Assembly: GCA_945893365.1 (NCBI GenBank)
Contig: CAMDED010000052.1
Coordinates: 1-46,844 of the forward strand
Direction of reading: 5' to 3'
Length of the DNA stretch: 46,844 bases
Origin: Candidatus Sulfopaludibacter sp. SbA3
GTDB taxonomy: Bacteria > Acidobacteriota > Terriglobia > Bryobacterales > Bryobacteraceae
A model generated the notes under the pieces. The model was not told the DNA's origin. It saw only the letters and a list, made by a program, of their open reading frames with translations, and did not search any database. The stretch's first letter is position 1, and every line of letters begins with the position of its first letter. This document shows, in pieces, positions 25,283 through 33,602 of the stretch. Position numbers and translations under genes: made by a program.

Positions 25283-28200
25283 TCGGATTGGTTAAGCCGG
25301 TTACCGGATTCCCCATGTGAGTCGAGTTCGCGATATTGAAGGCTTCAAACCGGTACTCGAGCAGGCCTTGCTCCCGCAGGAACGGCATCCGCCAGCCCTT
25401 GACAAGCGAAATGTCCATGTTGGCGAAGCCGGGTCCGAAGAGTGCGTTCCGGCCGAGCGTACCGTAGGTGTTCGGCGCGGGATTGGCGAACCGCGTGATG
25501 TCGTAATATCGGGCCAGGCGCTCTCCTTTGGAGCGGCCCGAGTCGAGAACCGGGTAGCCGGAGCCGATCAGATCCGCGCGCGAAGAACCCGCGCCGGCGA
25601 CCGAATTATTGGACGATCCGATACTAAACGGACGGCCGGACTGAAGCGAAGTGATTGCACTCAAGCGCCAGTTGCCCAGGACCGCGTTCATGGCGCCACC
25701 CTTCTGCTGCATCTTCGGCAGATCCCATACGAACGAATTCACGAAGCGGTGAGTGCGCGTCAGCTCCGAGTTGCCGCGCGAGAAGAAGAAGTTGAACGGG
25801 TTGTTGATGCCGCGGCTGCCGCCGAAGCCGTTGCGCGAGTGGTAATCCAGGTTCTTCGCCCACGTGTAGTTGCTGCTGACGGTGAAACCGTTGCTGTAGC
25901 GCTTGTCCAAAGACAACTGCAGGGAGTGATACGTCTGGTTAAGCCCGTGCATCCAGCGTGAAATCGTGATGAAATCGGTCACCGGGCGGCGGGTGTCGAC
26001 GGTTGCGCGGTTCTGACTTAGCGAAAGACTGGGGTTGTAGACGGGCGCATTCTCATCGTATTCGCTCTTCAGGTGAGTCGATTTGGTGCCGACGTACCCT
26101 ACGCGCGCGACCAGATTCTTCGCCACTTCGCGCTCGATGGTCAGGCTCCAGTTCTGCGTATACGGCGTAAGGAACTTCTTGTCGAGCACGATGACTTCGA
26201 GCGGCGTGGGAAACGGAACATCCTTGTTGGCGGCGCTCACCGGGAAGATGTTCAGCCTCTCGCGGCCGAGGAATGGATTCGCGAAGAAGCCGTCGGTGAA
26301 ATTCACGTTATAGCTGAACGGCGTCACGTTGTTGGCGTCGTTCTGGGCGTTGAGGGATGGTCCGTCGTAGAAGATGGCATAGCCGCCGCGGACGCTCATT
26401 TTGCCGTTGCGGCGGGGATCCCAGGCGAAACCCACGCGGGGGGCCAGGTTGTTGTAGTCGGGCTCCGTTACCACCTCGCCGAACGTATCGCCCCCACCAT
26501 ATCCCTGCGGCTTTTTGTCGCCGCGATAGAAGAGACCCGGCAGCGCATTCTTGTAGACGGTGGAACGGATGCCGGCCTTGTTGGCGGCAAAGTCAAACGT
26601 CTGGTTGCGGTCAAGCTTGTCCGAGAATAGGGTATACGGCTCGTAGCGAATTCCGAAGTTGAGAGTCAGGCCCGGCCGGACGCGCCAGGTGTCGCCGGCA
26701 TACCATCCGGTTTGAGTTCCGCGGCGCTGCTCGATCTCGCCGCTGTTCTGCGTGAAGAAGGAAAACCTGCCGAGCATGAAATCGGCGCGGTCGAAGCCTT
26801 GGTCGTCCCCGAAACCCGTGACATGCCCGTCGAACTCGATTAAACCGGAGCTGTGAAACAGCGTGTTGTTGTTAAACCGCTTGCGGACGATACTCATGCC
26901 GAAGACCATCGAGTGATTGCCCTTGGTTTTGTTCCAGTCATGCACCAGTTCGAAGCTGCCGCGGCCAAAGCGGATGGGGTGCAGCGGGCGGTTAAAGTTC
27001 ACACCGCTGCCGGTCATGTTGATATCGATATGATTCCCGTTCGGATTGAGATTCACTCCCAGAGAGGCGATGGTGAACGGAAAGTCGGTGCGAATATCCG
27101 CAAGCTCATGCGCGCCGGTAAATTGCGTATGAACCACGGTGTTGGAATTCATGATCCACGTGTGCCCGACCGTGGCGCTGCGGGACTCGCGAATGCCGTC
27201 GTAGCGCGCCGCGTGAATGTTGTCGGGAGCGGAGTGGAAGGGCTGATTGCCATCGCTCTCGAAGATACGAAAAATAAAGTTGTGCTTGTCGCTGTGAACG
27301 TAGTCGAGCTTGCCGATACCCTGTGTCCCATTCTCCGGCGCGGAAATGGTGTAACGAACGAAGCCCTCCGCGTCCGGCAGCGGCGAGAGCGACAGCAGCT
27401 TGAGCGAGGGCGCCGAAAAGCGGCTGGCCGGAATCATATTGTTGGGGAAACGTTGACCGGGATTATCGGGATCGTAGAGCCGGATCGAGTTGGACGAGAA
27501 GTCGCCCCGGCGCTCCGCGGCGGTAAGAGACTGATCGCGGCTGTTGCCGGCCGCCTGGCGGATGGTCAGGCGCTGGTAGCCCGCAAAGCCGAAAAGCTTG
27601 TTCTTGATGAACGGGCCGCCGACGACGAATCCGAACTGGTTACGCTTAAGGAGATCCTGCGACTGGGAGAAGTAGTTCGTGGCGTTGAGCTCCGTGTTGC
27701 GGACGAACCAGAAGCCATCGCCGTGTAACTGGTTGGTGCCGGACTTGGTCACCACGTTTAGCGCGCCTCCGGAGAGCCCGCCCTGTTCCACGCCCATGTT
27801 GCTCGTCTGAGCGCTGAATTCCTGCACGGCGTCGGGAAACGGGAAGTCCAGATTCCCGTTGACCAGATCGTCCATATTCGTGCCGCCGTCGAGAGTGTAG
27901 CGCAGGTTGTTATTCCTCGATCCGTTGACGGTGATTTCCTTTTGTCCTTTGGGGCGCCAGGCGCTGCCGCCGACATCGCCGCTATTATTTCCCGCGCCCG
28001 AGGCGACACCCGGAGCAAGGAGCACGAGATCGGCTGGATTCCGCCCGTTCAGCGGGAGGTCGACGACGCTTTTCGAGCTTACGGTATGGTTGAGCGTGGC
28101 CGCGCGCGTGTCGATCTGGGCGGCGCTTGCCTCGACCGTGACGCTCTCCGTAACGTTGCCTACTTCGAGCGTCGAATCGGCGCGAACGTTTTCGTTGGCC

Positions 28201-28499
28201 TGCAGAACGATATTCGTCCGCTGGAACTTGCGAAACCCGCTGATTTCAACCGTGAGGTTGTAGTTGCCGACCGGAAGCAGCGAAAACAAATAGGCTCCGC
28301 CTTGATCGGACACCGCCGAACGGTTGGCGCCCGTTGCGAGGTTTGTAAGCGTCACCTTCGCCTGCGGAACCGCCGCACCCTGAGTGTCGACAACCGTACC
28401 CGATAAGGCTGCCGTGTCGCGAGCCTGGCCGAAAATTGTATTTGGAACCACGCCTAACAGCGTGAAAAGACTTAAACTAAGTGCGACTCGAACTCCCAT
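25212..28499 (-). CDS. TonB-dependent receptor 3 (CarboxypepD_reg, Oar-like)
   Basis: This 1095-residue outer-membrane receptor has a leader (RVALSLSLFTLLGVVPNTIFGQ) and a regulatory-like domain at about 30-110 (LSGTVVDTQGAAVPQAKVTL, YNLTVEISGFRKFQRTNIVL). A plug follows with VNGSRNNNLRYTLDGGTN and FPFPDAVQEFSAQTSNM, then a barrel that ends QMALKLIW. ATG 28499 has a good ribosome site (GAGGGAGC, 28516-28509) and a strong promoter. Its 3' end runs into the molybdopterin oxidoreductase gene, and the TPR gene follows, which makes a receptor-oxidoreductase-TPR operon. Ligand unknown. Confidence 0.92.
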   Translation of the reverse strand: MGVRVALSLSLFTLLGVVPNTIFGQARDTAALSGTVVDTQGAAVPQAKVTLTNLATGANRSAVSDQGGAYLFSLLPVGNYNLTVEISGFRKFQRTNIVLQANENVRADSTLEVGNVTESVTVEASAAQIDTRAATLNHTVSSKSVVDLPLNGRNPADLVLLAPGVASGAGNNSGDVGGSAWRPKGQKEITVNGSRNNNLRYTLDGGTNMDDLVNGNLDFPFPDAVQEFSAQTSNMGVEQGGLSGGALNVVTKSGTNQLHGDGFWFVRNTELNATNYFSQSQDLLKRNQFGFVVGGPFIKNKLFGFAGYQRLTIRQAAGNSRDQSLTAAERRGDFSSNSIRLYDPDNPGQRFPNNMIPASRFSAPSLKLLSLSPLPDAEGFVRYTISAPENGTQGIGKLDYVHSDKHNFIFRIFESDGNQPFHSAPDNIHAARYDGIRESRSATVGHTWIMNSNTVVHTQFTGAHELADIRTDFPFTIASLGVNLNPNGNHIDINMTGSGVNFNRPLHPIRFGRGSFELVHDWNKTKGNHSMVFGMSIVRKRFNNNTLFHSSGLIEFDGHVTGFGDDQGFDRADFMLGRFSFFTQNSGEIEQRRGTQTGWYAGDTWRVRPGLTLNFGIRYEPYTLFSDKLDRNQTFDFAANKAGIRSTVYKNALPGLFYRGDKKPQGYGGGDTFGEVVTEPDYNNLAPRVGFAWDPRRNGKMSVRGGYAIFYDGPSLNAQNDANNVTPFSYNVNFTDGFFANPFLGRERLNIFPVSAANKDVPFPTPLEVIVLDKKFLTPYTQNWSLTIEREVAKNLVARVGYVGTKSTHLKSEYDENAPVYNPSLSLSQNRATVDTRRPVTDFITISRWMHGLNQTYHSLQLSLDKRYSNGFTVSSNYTWAKNLDYHSRNGFGGSRGINNPFNFFFSRGNSELTRTHRFVNSFVWDLPKMQQKGGAMNAVLGNWRLSAITSLQSGRPFSIGSSNNSVAGAGSSRADLIGSGYPVLDSGRSKGERLARYYDITRFANPAPNTYGTLGRNALFGPGFANMDISLVKGWRMPFLREQGLLEYRFEAFNIANSTHMGNPVTGLTNPNVGKITGTDGDPRILQMALKLIW

Positions 28500-28536
28500 A
28501 TTCTAAAAGCTCCCTCAGCAATGTGGCTGTGCGCCA

Positions 28537-28565
28537 ATCATAACCATTCGGAAACTTCCAGTCAA
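28537..28565 (-). promoter_or_regulatory. Sigma-70-type promoter of the receptor 3 operon
   Basis: On the minus strand TTGACT (28565-28560) is followed after 17 bp by TATGAT (28542-28537). Both boxes match consensus at five of six positions with ideal spacing. The predicted start near 28530 leaves a leader of about 30 nt containing the Shine-Dalgarno GAGGGAGC. This is the best promoter in the window. Confidence 0.75.
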
Positions 28566-28593
28566 GAAAAAGTTTCAAATGGCCGCCATTCGA

Positions 28594-29469
28594 CTATTTT
28601 CTTGCGTAAAGCATAAACAATCCCGCCATGGCGTCGATCTTTTCCTTAGTCGGATTGTCATAAATCGATCTGATCTGAAAAGTTTCTCCCGCGTGGAATG
28701 CATAGCCGCCGGAGCTTGTGTAGACTTCCATCGGACTCTCCGGTCCGCCCGTGCGCCGGCCCCTCCAAACGGTCTCGTTCCTCGAAACGTTGAACAGCTC
28801 GACCGAAGCGCCGTACGGATGCAGATGAGTGCCCAGGAAGTGGAAGCTTCCCTCGAACGGGAGCGTGAAGGTGATGGCGCGCTCGTCCTTGCCCGGCGGT
28901 ACGAAGAACAAGTGCGGCGCCTGCACGCTGCGCAAGTTTGCGTAGAGCGGCTTCAGCGGCTTCGTCAAATCCTTCGCCCGAATCACCGTGAGGACCACCT
29001 TCATCGCAACCCTCACCGGATCGTCCAGGCGATTGTTGAACATCGGCATCCAGTGCAGCGGGTCGCTCGGCGTGAAGAGAATGCCAAAACCGGCCGGCAG
29101 CCGGACTTCCGGCGTAAAGGCGTCCGAATAAATGCCTTTCAACTCATATTCAGGATGCTGGTCGACGTGTTGATCGGCAAGAAAAGTGTGGCAGAGATAA
29201 TTCTCACGGGGCGTCTTCCCTTGCCGGTCCACAATTGCGGTTTTGTAGCCGATCACCCACACTGGCTCGTCGAATCGGAGATTCTTCATTGCGGCGGGCA
29301 GGTGATGGGCAAGCGATCCCGCTTCAAGTTCCATCAGCGGAGTGGAGAACTCCACCTCGCTCGCGGCGCCGTACTCGGAGATGACCGGAGAGTGCCGGAA
29401 GTTCGTAAGCGTGTCGGCTGCGAACGCCGCGGGAAATGAAAACGCAATCAGGTAAATCGCGAATCGCAA
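28594..29469 (-). CDS. Secreted SURNod19 / PHM-fold-like protein
   Basis: The 291-residue protein begins with a leader (RFAIYLIAFSFPAAFAADT). Its body has VWVIGYKTAIVD, LCHTFLAD, HWMPMFNN and GTHLHPYGASVEL. These His/Met pairs resemble the copper-site pattern of peptidylglycine-monooxygenase-like and SURNod19 proteins. Copper binding is an inference and the function is unknown. The frame stays open upstream to 30069, but that part is antisense to the PQQ-like gene. The TTG at 29469 is the only start that gives an intact signal peptide. It lies 95 bp after the PQQ-like gene on the same strand, with TATAAT 9 bp before the TTG. Confidence 0.65.
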   Translation of the reverse strand: MRFAIYLIAFSFPAAFAADTLTNFRHSPVISEYGAASEVEFSTPLMELEAGSLAHHLPAAMKNLRFDEPVWVIGYKTAIVDRQGKTPRENYLCHTFLADQHVDQHPEYELKGIYSDAFTPEVRLPAGFGILFTPSDPLHWMPMFNNRLDDPVRVAMKVVLTVIRAKDLTKPLKPLYANLRSVQAPHLFFVPPGKDERAITFTLPFEGSFHFLGTHLHPYGASVELFNVSRNETVWRGRRTGGPESPMEVYTSSGGYAFHAGETFQIRSIYDNPTKEKIDAMAGLFMLYARK

Positions 29470-29478
29470 ATCGCGCCG

Positions 29479-29484
29479 ATTATA
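29479..29484 (-). promoter_or_regulatory. Perfect -10 box just before the SURNod19-like gene
   Basis: TATAAT (minus strand, 29484-29479) ends 9 bp before the TTG start at 29469. No convincing -35 was found at 16-18 bp. If used, transcription would begin within about 3 nt of the start codon, which fits the lack of a Shine-Dalgarno. Confidence 0.4.
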
Positions 29485-29564
29485 GTGCCCCTTGGGCGCC
29501 GTAGACCATCGAGCCCCGATGCCAAACCGCTCGAACCCGCACGTCCCGGGTCGCGCCACAGCGT

Positions 29565-31010
29565 TCACTCCTTCCCGATTCGGAAGCAAGCCATCTCCGT
29601 CGTGTTGCGCACGAAGAGCCGTCCATCGGCGATCGCCGGATTGTTCCACGTCTTTCCATCGAGCGCGGGAAACTTCGCCACCTCCTGGAACCCGCTTGGA
29701 GAGGCCTTCACCAACGCCAGATCGCCCGTCTCGCTCAGAACCACCAGATGATCGCCGGCAAGCAGCAGTTGCCCGTAGCCATAGCGCCCACCCTTCCATT
29801 TCAGCTCTCCGGTCGACGCATCCATGCAAGCGAGGATCGCTTCGTCCAAACCGTAAATGTACCCTTCGCGCAGCACGGAGCTGCTGAACTTGTTCTTCAT
29901 CCGGTTGTTGGACCACAGCGTCTTCGCCGAGAGCTTGCCGCCCGCCTGGACGATTTGAATCAAATCGGCTCCATGCCCGTAGGCCGCCGAAATGAAGACG
30001 CGATCCGGCGCTGTCACGATGGGCTGCGCGCTGTTGATGTCGTACTCCGTACGCCACGGGTATTCCCAAAGCAACGCGCCGTTCGCAACGTCCAAGCCCA
30101 TCGCCCGGAGTGCGCTCACCACCAGGATCTGACGCTTGCCCGCGAGCGTCACCACCACCGGCGAGGTGTAGGCCTGCTTGTCGTCAAGCGCCTTCCACAC
30201 CGCTTCGCCCGTCAACTTGTCGTACGCCACGACCGATTTGCCGGAAGGCCCTCCGGGCAGCACAATCACCTTGCCGTCCACCACCAGCGGGGCGGCCGCC
30301 ATGCCCCAGGTGATGTTCTCCGCGCCGTTGTCCGTCAGGATGTTCTTCGACCAGATGCGCTTTCCGGTCTCGCCGTCAAGGCAGCGCAACTCGCCCGCCG
30401 CGCCAAGAGCGTAAAGACGGCCCTCGTCCCAGGTTGGCGTCGCCCGGGGCCCGGGACCGCCCATCGACTCGTCGAAAGCCGCGTCCCAGCCGTGCGACCA
30501 CATCTCGCGGCCGGTCGTCACGTCGTACGCCGCCACGATCTCCCGCTTTCGGCGCTGCTCGATCGTGTACGCCTTTCCCTGGGCAATTACAAACGAGGCG
30601 TACCCGCCGCCCACCGGCTGACGCCATAATTGCTTAAGACCTGCCGCCGGCCAGCTCGTGTCGATCGGCTTCTGCGCATAGATCCCCATCAGTTGAGGGC
30701 CGCGAAAAGTCGTCCAATACTCGGCCACGGCGGCGGCAGCCGGGGGTCGAACCGGCGCGGCAGAGGCTGTCTGAACAACGGATTCCGCAGGCAACGCCGC
30801 CGCGGACCGGTCCGGAGGGACGGCCGCCGCCGCCCGCTGCCGTTCGAGGTTCTCGAAATGCTTCTCCGGTTTGTAGAACGAAAACATGGGCCGCGTTCCG
30901 CTGCCCGCCAACTCAACTCGCAACCCGAAGAAGGTCCGCAACGCAATGTATCCGGCGCCCGCCGCAGCCAGGACGCCCGCGCACGCGATTAGCTTCGCCG
31001 ATCTCGTCAT
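29565..31010 (-). CDS. PQQ-like beta-propeller repeat protein
   Basis: The 481-residue exported protein has a membrane anchor or leader (AKLIACAGVLAAAGAGYIAL), then an Ala/Pro-rich linker to about 95. An eight-blade-type quinoprotein propeller follows: WTTFRGPQLMGIY, LKQLWRQPVGGGYASFVIAQG, AAYDVTTGREMWSHGWD, ELRCLDGETGKRIWSKNI, VVAYDKLTGEAVWKALDD, CMDASTGELKWKGGRYG. It resembles the PQQ-binding-like/BamB group; PQQ ligands and the catalytic Asp of dehydrogenases are not evident, so it may be structural. ATG 31010 shares one base with the tag stop (TGATG), so the genes are coupled; GTG 31013 is an alternative start. Confidence 0.87.
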   Translation of the reverse strand: MTRSAKLIACAGVLAAAGAGYIALRTFFGLRVELAGSGTRPMFSFYKPEKHFENLERQRAAAAVPPDRSAAALPAESVVQTASAAPVRPPAAAAVAEYWTTFRGPQLMGIYAQKPIDTSWPAAGLKQLWRQPVGGGYASFVIAQGKAYTIEQRRKREIVAAYDVTTGREMWSHGWDAAFDESMGGPGPRATPTWDEGRLYALGAAGELRCLDGETGKRIWSKNILTDNGAENITWGMAAAPLVVDGKVIVLPGGPSGKSVVAYDKLTGEAVWKALDDKQAYTSPVVVTLAGKRQILVVSALRAMGLDVANGALLWEYPWRTEYDINSAQPIVTAPDRVFISAAYGHGADLIQIVQAGGKLSAKTLWSNNRMKNKFSSSVLREGYIYGLDEAILACMDASTGELKWKGGRYGYGQLLLAGDHLVVLSETGDLALVKASPSGFQEVAKFPALDGKTWNNPAIADGRLFVRNTTEMACFRIGKE

Positions 31011-31591
31011 CACCCAATCCTATCAAGACCGGCCGTCTCCGCGTACCGGAAGCAATCCACCGTGTGGTCGTTTACCATTCCGGCTGCCTGCATGAAGGCG
31101 TAGCAAATCGTGGGTCCCACGAACTTGAATCCCCGTTCGCGCAGCCCTTTGCTCATGGCGCGCGACTCGGCGGTCTCGGGCGGGATCTCCTTCAGCGACT
31201 TCCATTGATTCTGGATCGTCCGCCCGCCGGTGAATTGCCACAAATACCGGTCGAAGCTTCCAAATTCCTTCATGATTTCCAGACAGGCGCGAGCTCCGGC
31301 CACGGTCCCCTCCACTTTTGCCCGGTTGCGGATGATGCCGGGATCAAGCAGCAGTTTCTCTACCCTCGCCGCGCGATAACGCGCGATCTTCGCAACGTCG
31401 AAGCCGTCGAAAACCTGGCGGTAGCGCGCTCTCTTCCGCAGAACGGTGATCCAACTCAGCCCCGCCTGCGCGCCTTCGAGAGTCAGCAGCTCGAATAGTC
31501 CAGTGTTGTTGTGAAGCGGAACGCCCCACTCCAGGTCGTGGTAGGCCACGTAGAGAGGGTCGCTTCCGCACCAGGCGCATCGGGAGGTCAT
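31010..31591 (-). CDS. tag: DNA-3-methyladenine glycosylase I
   Basis: The 193-residue cytoplasmic enzyme excises 3-methyladenine from alkylated DNA. The N-terminus RCAWCGSDPLYVAYHDLEWG supplies Cys5 and His18, and NDHTVDCFR near the C-terminus supplies His176 and Cys180: the four zinc ligands of Tag. LLTLEGAQAGLSWITVLRKR is the conserved pocket region with the catalytic Glu, and KFVGPTICYAFMQAAGMVNDH is also typical. Length is normal for the family. GGGAGAA about 10 bp upstream serves as ribosome site. It leads a TGATG-coupled pair with the PQQ-like gene, an unusual partnership for a repair enzyme. Confidence 0.95.
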   Translation of the reverse strand: MTSRCAWCGSDPLYVAYHDLEWGVPLHNNTGLFELLTLEGAQAGLSWITVLRKRARYRQVFDGFDVAKIARYRAARVEKLLLDPGIIRNRAKVEGTVAGARACLEIMKEFGSFDRYLWQFTGGRTIQNQWKSLKEIPPETAESRAMSKGLRERGFKFVGPTICYAFMQAAGMVNDHTVDCFRYAETAGLDRIG

Positions 31592-31671
31592 CCAAATATT
31601 CTCCCAAATCGTTTAAAGAAAGTCGGCTTCCCGCCGATATGGAAGAAAGGTAGAGAAAGAGAGGTAGAGAG

Positions 31672-31875
31672 GTGAAACAAGCGAAGTCCGGTACGCCATC
31701 GCCGCCTGTGGGATTTCCCGCCCCGGTCGATGCGTGGCTGTTACCCAACGGGCAGAGTCTGGCCGAGTACGCGTTCCACTCCGGATTCCCCGTGTGGTTG
31801 ACGAAGCTCGAAGTAGCGGCAGTGAAAGAGGAAGAGGCCGATATCGAAGCTCTCGCGGCGCCTGCGCTACGATAG
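31672..31875 (+). CDS. Possible small protein, unrecognised
   Basis: A 67-residue frame starts at GTG 31672 after a purine-rich AGAGAGGTAGAGAG stretch and ends 5 bp before the next gene. It has no signal peptide or known motif; the C-terminal third is acidic then Ala-rich (KEEEADIEALAAPALR). It could be a real leader gene co-transcribed with the outer-membrane protein or just an open frame. Nothing else is visible between the tag start and 31881. Confidence 0.25.
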   Translation: MKQAKSGTPSPPVGFPAPVDAWLLPNGQSLAEYAFHSGFPVWLTKLEVAAVKEEEADIEALAAPALR

Positions 31876-31880
31876 CGGGC

Positions 31881-32927
31881 ATGACCCTCCGCTTCGGCGC
31901 CCTTCTCACGCTATCCGCGGCCGCAATCGCCGCCTCTGAACCGGATTCCCACGCCGAGTGCAGAGCGCAAATGCTCAAGCTTGAAGAGCGGCTCCGGGGA
32001 GTCGAGACGGCTCTCCGCGTCGTCGAAACGGCTTTGAAGACAAGCGCTTCCGTGGAAGCTCCCCTCGCTTCTGAACCGGCCTCACCCGTTCCCGCCTCGC
32101 CGCCGCGCAGGCAATCGTTTGAAATGCCTCCGGAACTCGTCCCGGAAATTGGAAAAATCGGCTCCCAAGTGGGGCTGCTGCTCGCGGGCTCCGCCAATCC
32201 GTTTCAACTCAATTCCGGGTCCTTCGCGGGTGGATTCATCGATCTCCCCCTCCTCGAAACTCCGCGCCGAATCCCGGGAAAGCTTTCCTACGAGGTTATG
32301 ATCGGGATTTCGCAGTCGCGGACCACTTTTCAGACCACGTCGAACGTCGCCCAGGTGGCGAACCTGGCCGTGCTGACCGCGCTCAACCCTTCCGGAGGAT
32401 TGCAGAACGTGACTGCCGCGGTGTCGGGCACGGGCGCGGCGCCGTTCCCGGTCACGGCTTCCACTCAGACACGTCTTCGCCTCTTGCAGGTAGTGCCCTT
32501 TGCTTTCAAGTACACAAGCACCGCCTTCGACCGTTGGAGAATCCGGCCTTACGGAATTCTGGGGTTTGGCGCCTACGTCACGATCCACAACCAGAACCCC
32601 GGACGAGGAGCGCCGCCCAACTACGGAATCCGTCCGGATGCGAACCTGCCGCCGGACGTCGCGGCGGCGGTCAAACAGATCTTTGGCGGCCAAGCGCCGT
32701 TCGGCGGGCCGCTGGTCGCGGGTCAGATTGCGCAATCGCCTGAGCTTGAGCGCCGCGGACTGCCCGGGGGGCACGGAAACATCGATCTCGGGTTGCACTC
32801 GGGAGCGGGGTTTGAGATTCGACTGAACCGGGCTCTCTCGCTCGGCTTCGACACGCGCTACAACCGCATCGCCGGAACCAACGGCCGCTTCCAAACCTAC
32901 GGAAGCCGGCTCGGGTTCCATTTCTAG
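31881..32927 (+). CDS. Outer-membrane beta-barrel protein with periplasmic coiled coil
   Basis: The 348-residue product has a signal peptide (TLRFGALLTLSAAAIAASE), a short coiled coil (about 25-55, CRAQMLKLEERLRGVETALR) and a Pro/Ala linker. The beta-rich body, from about 95, shows alternating strands (GKLSYEVMIGISQSRTTF, FAFKYTSTAFDRWRIRPYG). It closes with SLGFDTRYNRIAG and SRLGFHF, the terminal Phe of barrel proteins. Coil plus barrel suggests a peptidoglycan-tethered or trimeric barrel; no specific family was recognised. ATG 31881 is where the leader begins; the longer frame from 31734 has no leader. Confidence 0.65.
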   Translation: MTLRFGALLTLSAAAIAASEPDSHAECRAQMLKLEERLRGVETALRVVETALKTSASVEAPLASEPASPVPASPPRRQSFEMPPELVPEIGKIGSQVGLLLAGSANPFQLNSGSFAGGFIDLPLLETPRRIPGKLSYEVMIGISQSRTTFQTTSNVAQVANLAVLTALNPSGGLQNVTAAVSGTGAAPFPVTASTQTRLRLLQVVPFAFKYTSTAFDRWRIRPYGILGFGAYVTIHNQNPGRGAPPNYGIRPDANLPPDVAAAVKQIFGGQAPFGGPLVAGQIAQSPELERRGLPGGHGNIDLGLHSGAGFEIRLNRALSLGFDTRYNRIAGTNGRFQTYGSRLGFHF

Positions 32928-32929
32928 TT

Positions 32930-33126
32930 TTCGGCGGCGGCCAGGAGCGCTTCTTGGCTAGGTCTTCGACCTCAAACCGACCGCCGTAGAGTCGCGGTAT
33001 TTCGCGGAATTTCGGCAACAGAGCGGCACAAGCGATGGGATCGTATTCATCGACGCGGCGCAAGAGAAAGCGCGGGCCCTTGAGGACGCGGATTTCGGTC
33101 CGCCTTTCATCGAAGTATGCAGCCAT
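32930..33126 (-). other. Gap with an unrecognised open stretch
   Basis: The minus strand reads AYFDERRTEIRVLKGPRFLL, EYDPIACAALLPKFREIPRL and GGRFEVEDLAKKRS here. The composition is protein-like, but there is no own stop before the frame runs antisense into the barrel gene. It may be the end of a lost gene; no family was recognised and no start exists apart from the RAYT relic upstream. Confidence 0.2.
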
Positions 33127-33445
33127 TCACGCTGCAGTCGCTCCCTTCAGGGACTGCAGTAGACGGGAGGGTGAGATTTTCGGCAGCAGCGGCATGAACG
33201 TGGTTGGATAGGATCGCATACGCCGCCAGATCATTGTGACCCAGCAGCACCCCCAATCGCAATGAGGCTACTACAATCCGTGCTATGGGCTCCTGCGCCA
33301 AATACATCGGCCCGCAGCGGGCGGAATCGAGATACCGATCCGTCCAAACGAAAGCTACGCCCGCGGACAGTTTGTCCGGAGGAGGATACCTGGCTGTGGA
33401 AGGCTGCCGTGAGGATGCCAAGTCATGAAGAGCCACTGCCCATCG
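33115..33445 (-). pseudogene. REP-associated tyrosine transposase (RAYT) remnant
   Basis: Across three frames the minus strand gives QWLFMTWHPHGSLPQP, then PPDKLSAGVAFVWTDRYLD, SARCGPMYLAQEPIARIVV, LLGHNDLAAYAILSNHVHA, and finally ISPSRLLQSLKGATAA. This is the order of a Y1/IS200-like RAYT transposase, including the metal-binding His-hydrophobic-His (HVH). Frameshifts separate the blocks, and the catalytic tyrosine region after LKGATA is lost. It lies beside REP-like hairpins, as RAYT genes usually do. Confidence 0.75.
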
Positions 33446-33526
33446 GGATAACGGTGAGGAGACGGCGGCGAGATTCTTGCATACCGTAGAGGGCGCTTCG
33501 GCTGGGTGGATTCTCAGGCAAAGGAG

Positions 33527-33567
33527 GCGCCGAGACGAGTCTCGGCGCGGCAGACACAAGTGTCTGC
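33527..33567. repeat. REP-like pair of perfect hairpins
   Basis: The first hairpin has 10-bp arms, GCGCCGAGAC and GTCTCGGCGC, around GA (33527-33548). One base later comes a second with 8-bp arms, GCAGACAC and GTGTCTGC, around AA (33550-33567). There is no T-run, so an intrinsic terminator is unlikely. The double-hairpin layout next to a RAYT relic fits a REP/BIME-type element. Confidence 0.75.
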
Positions 33568-33602
33568 GCCACGTCCCTGAATCGACGCGCTTATCTTAGG
33601 GC

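Noticed and set aside
29470-30069. N-terminal extension of the SURNod19-like gene
   Set aside because: It lies antisense-frame within the PQQ-like gene, is Arg/Gly-rich and has no leader or motif.
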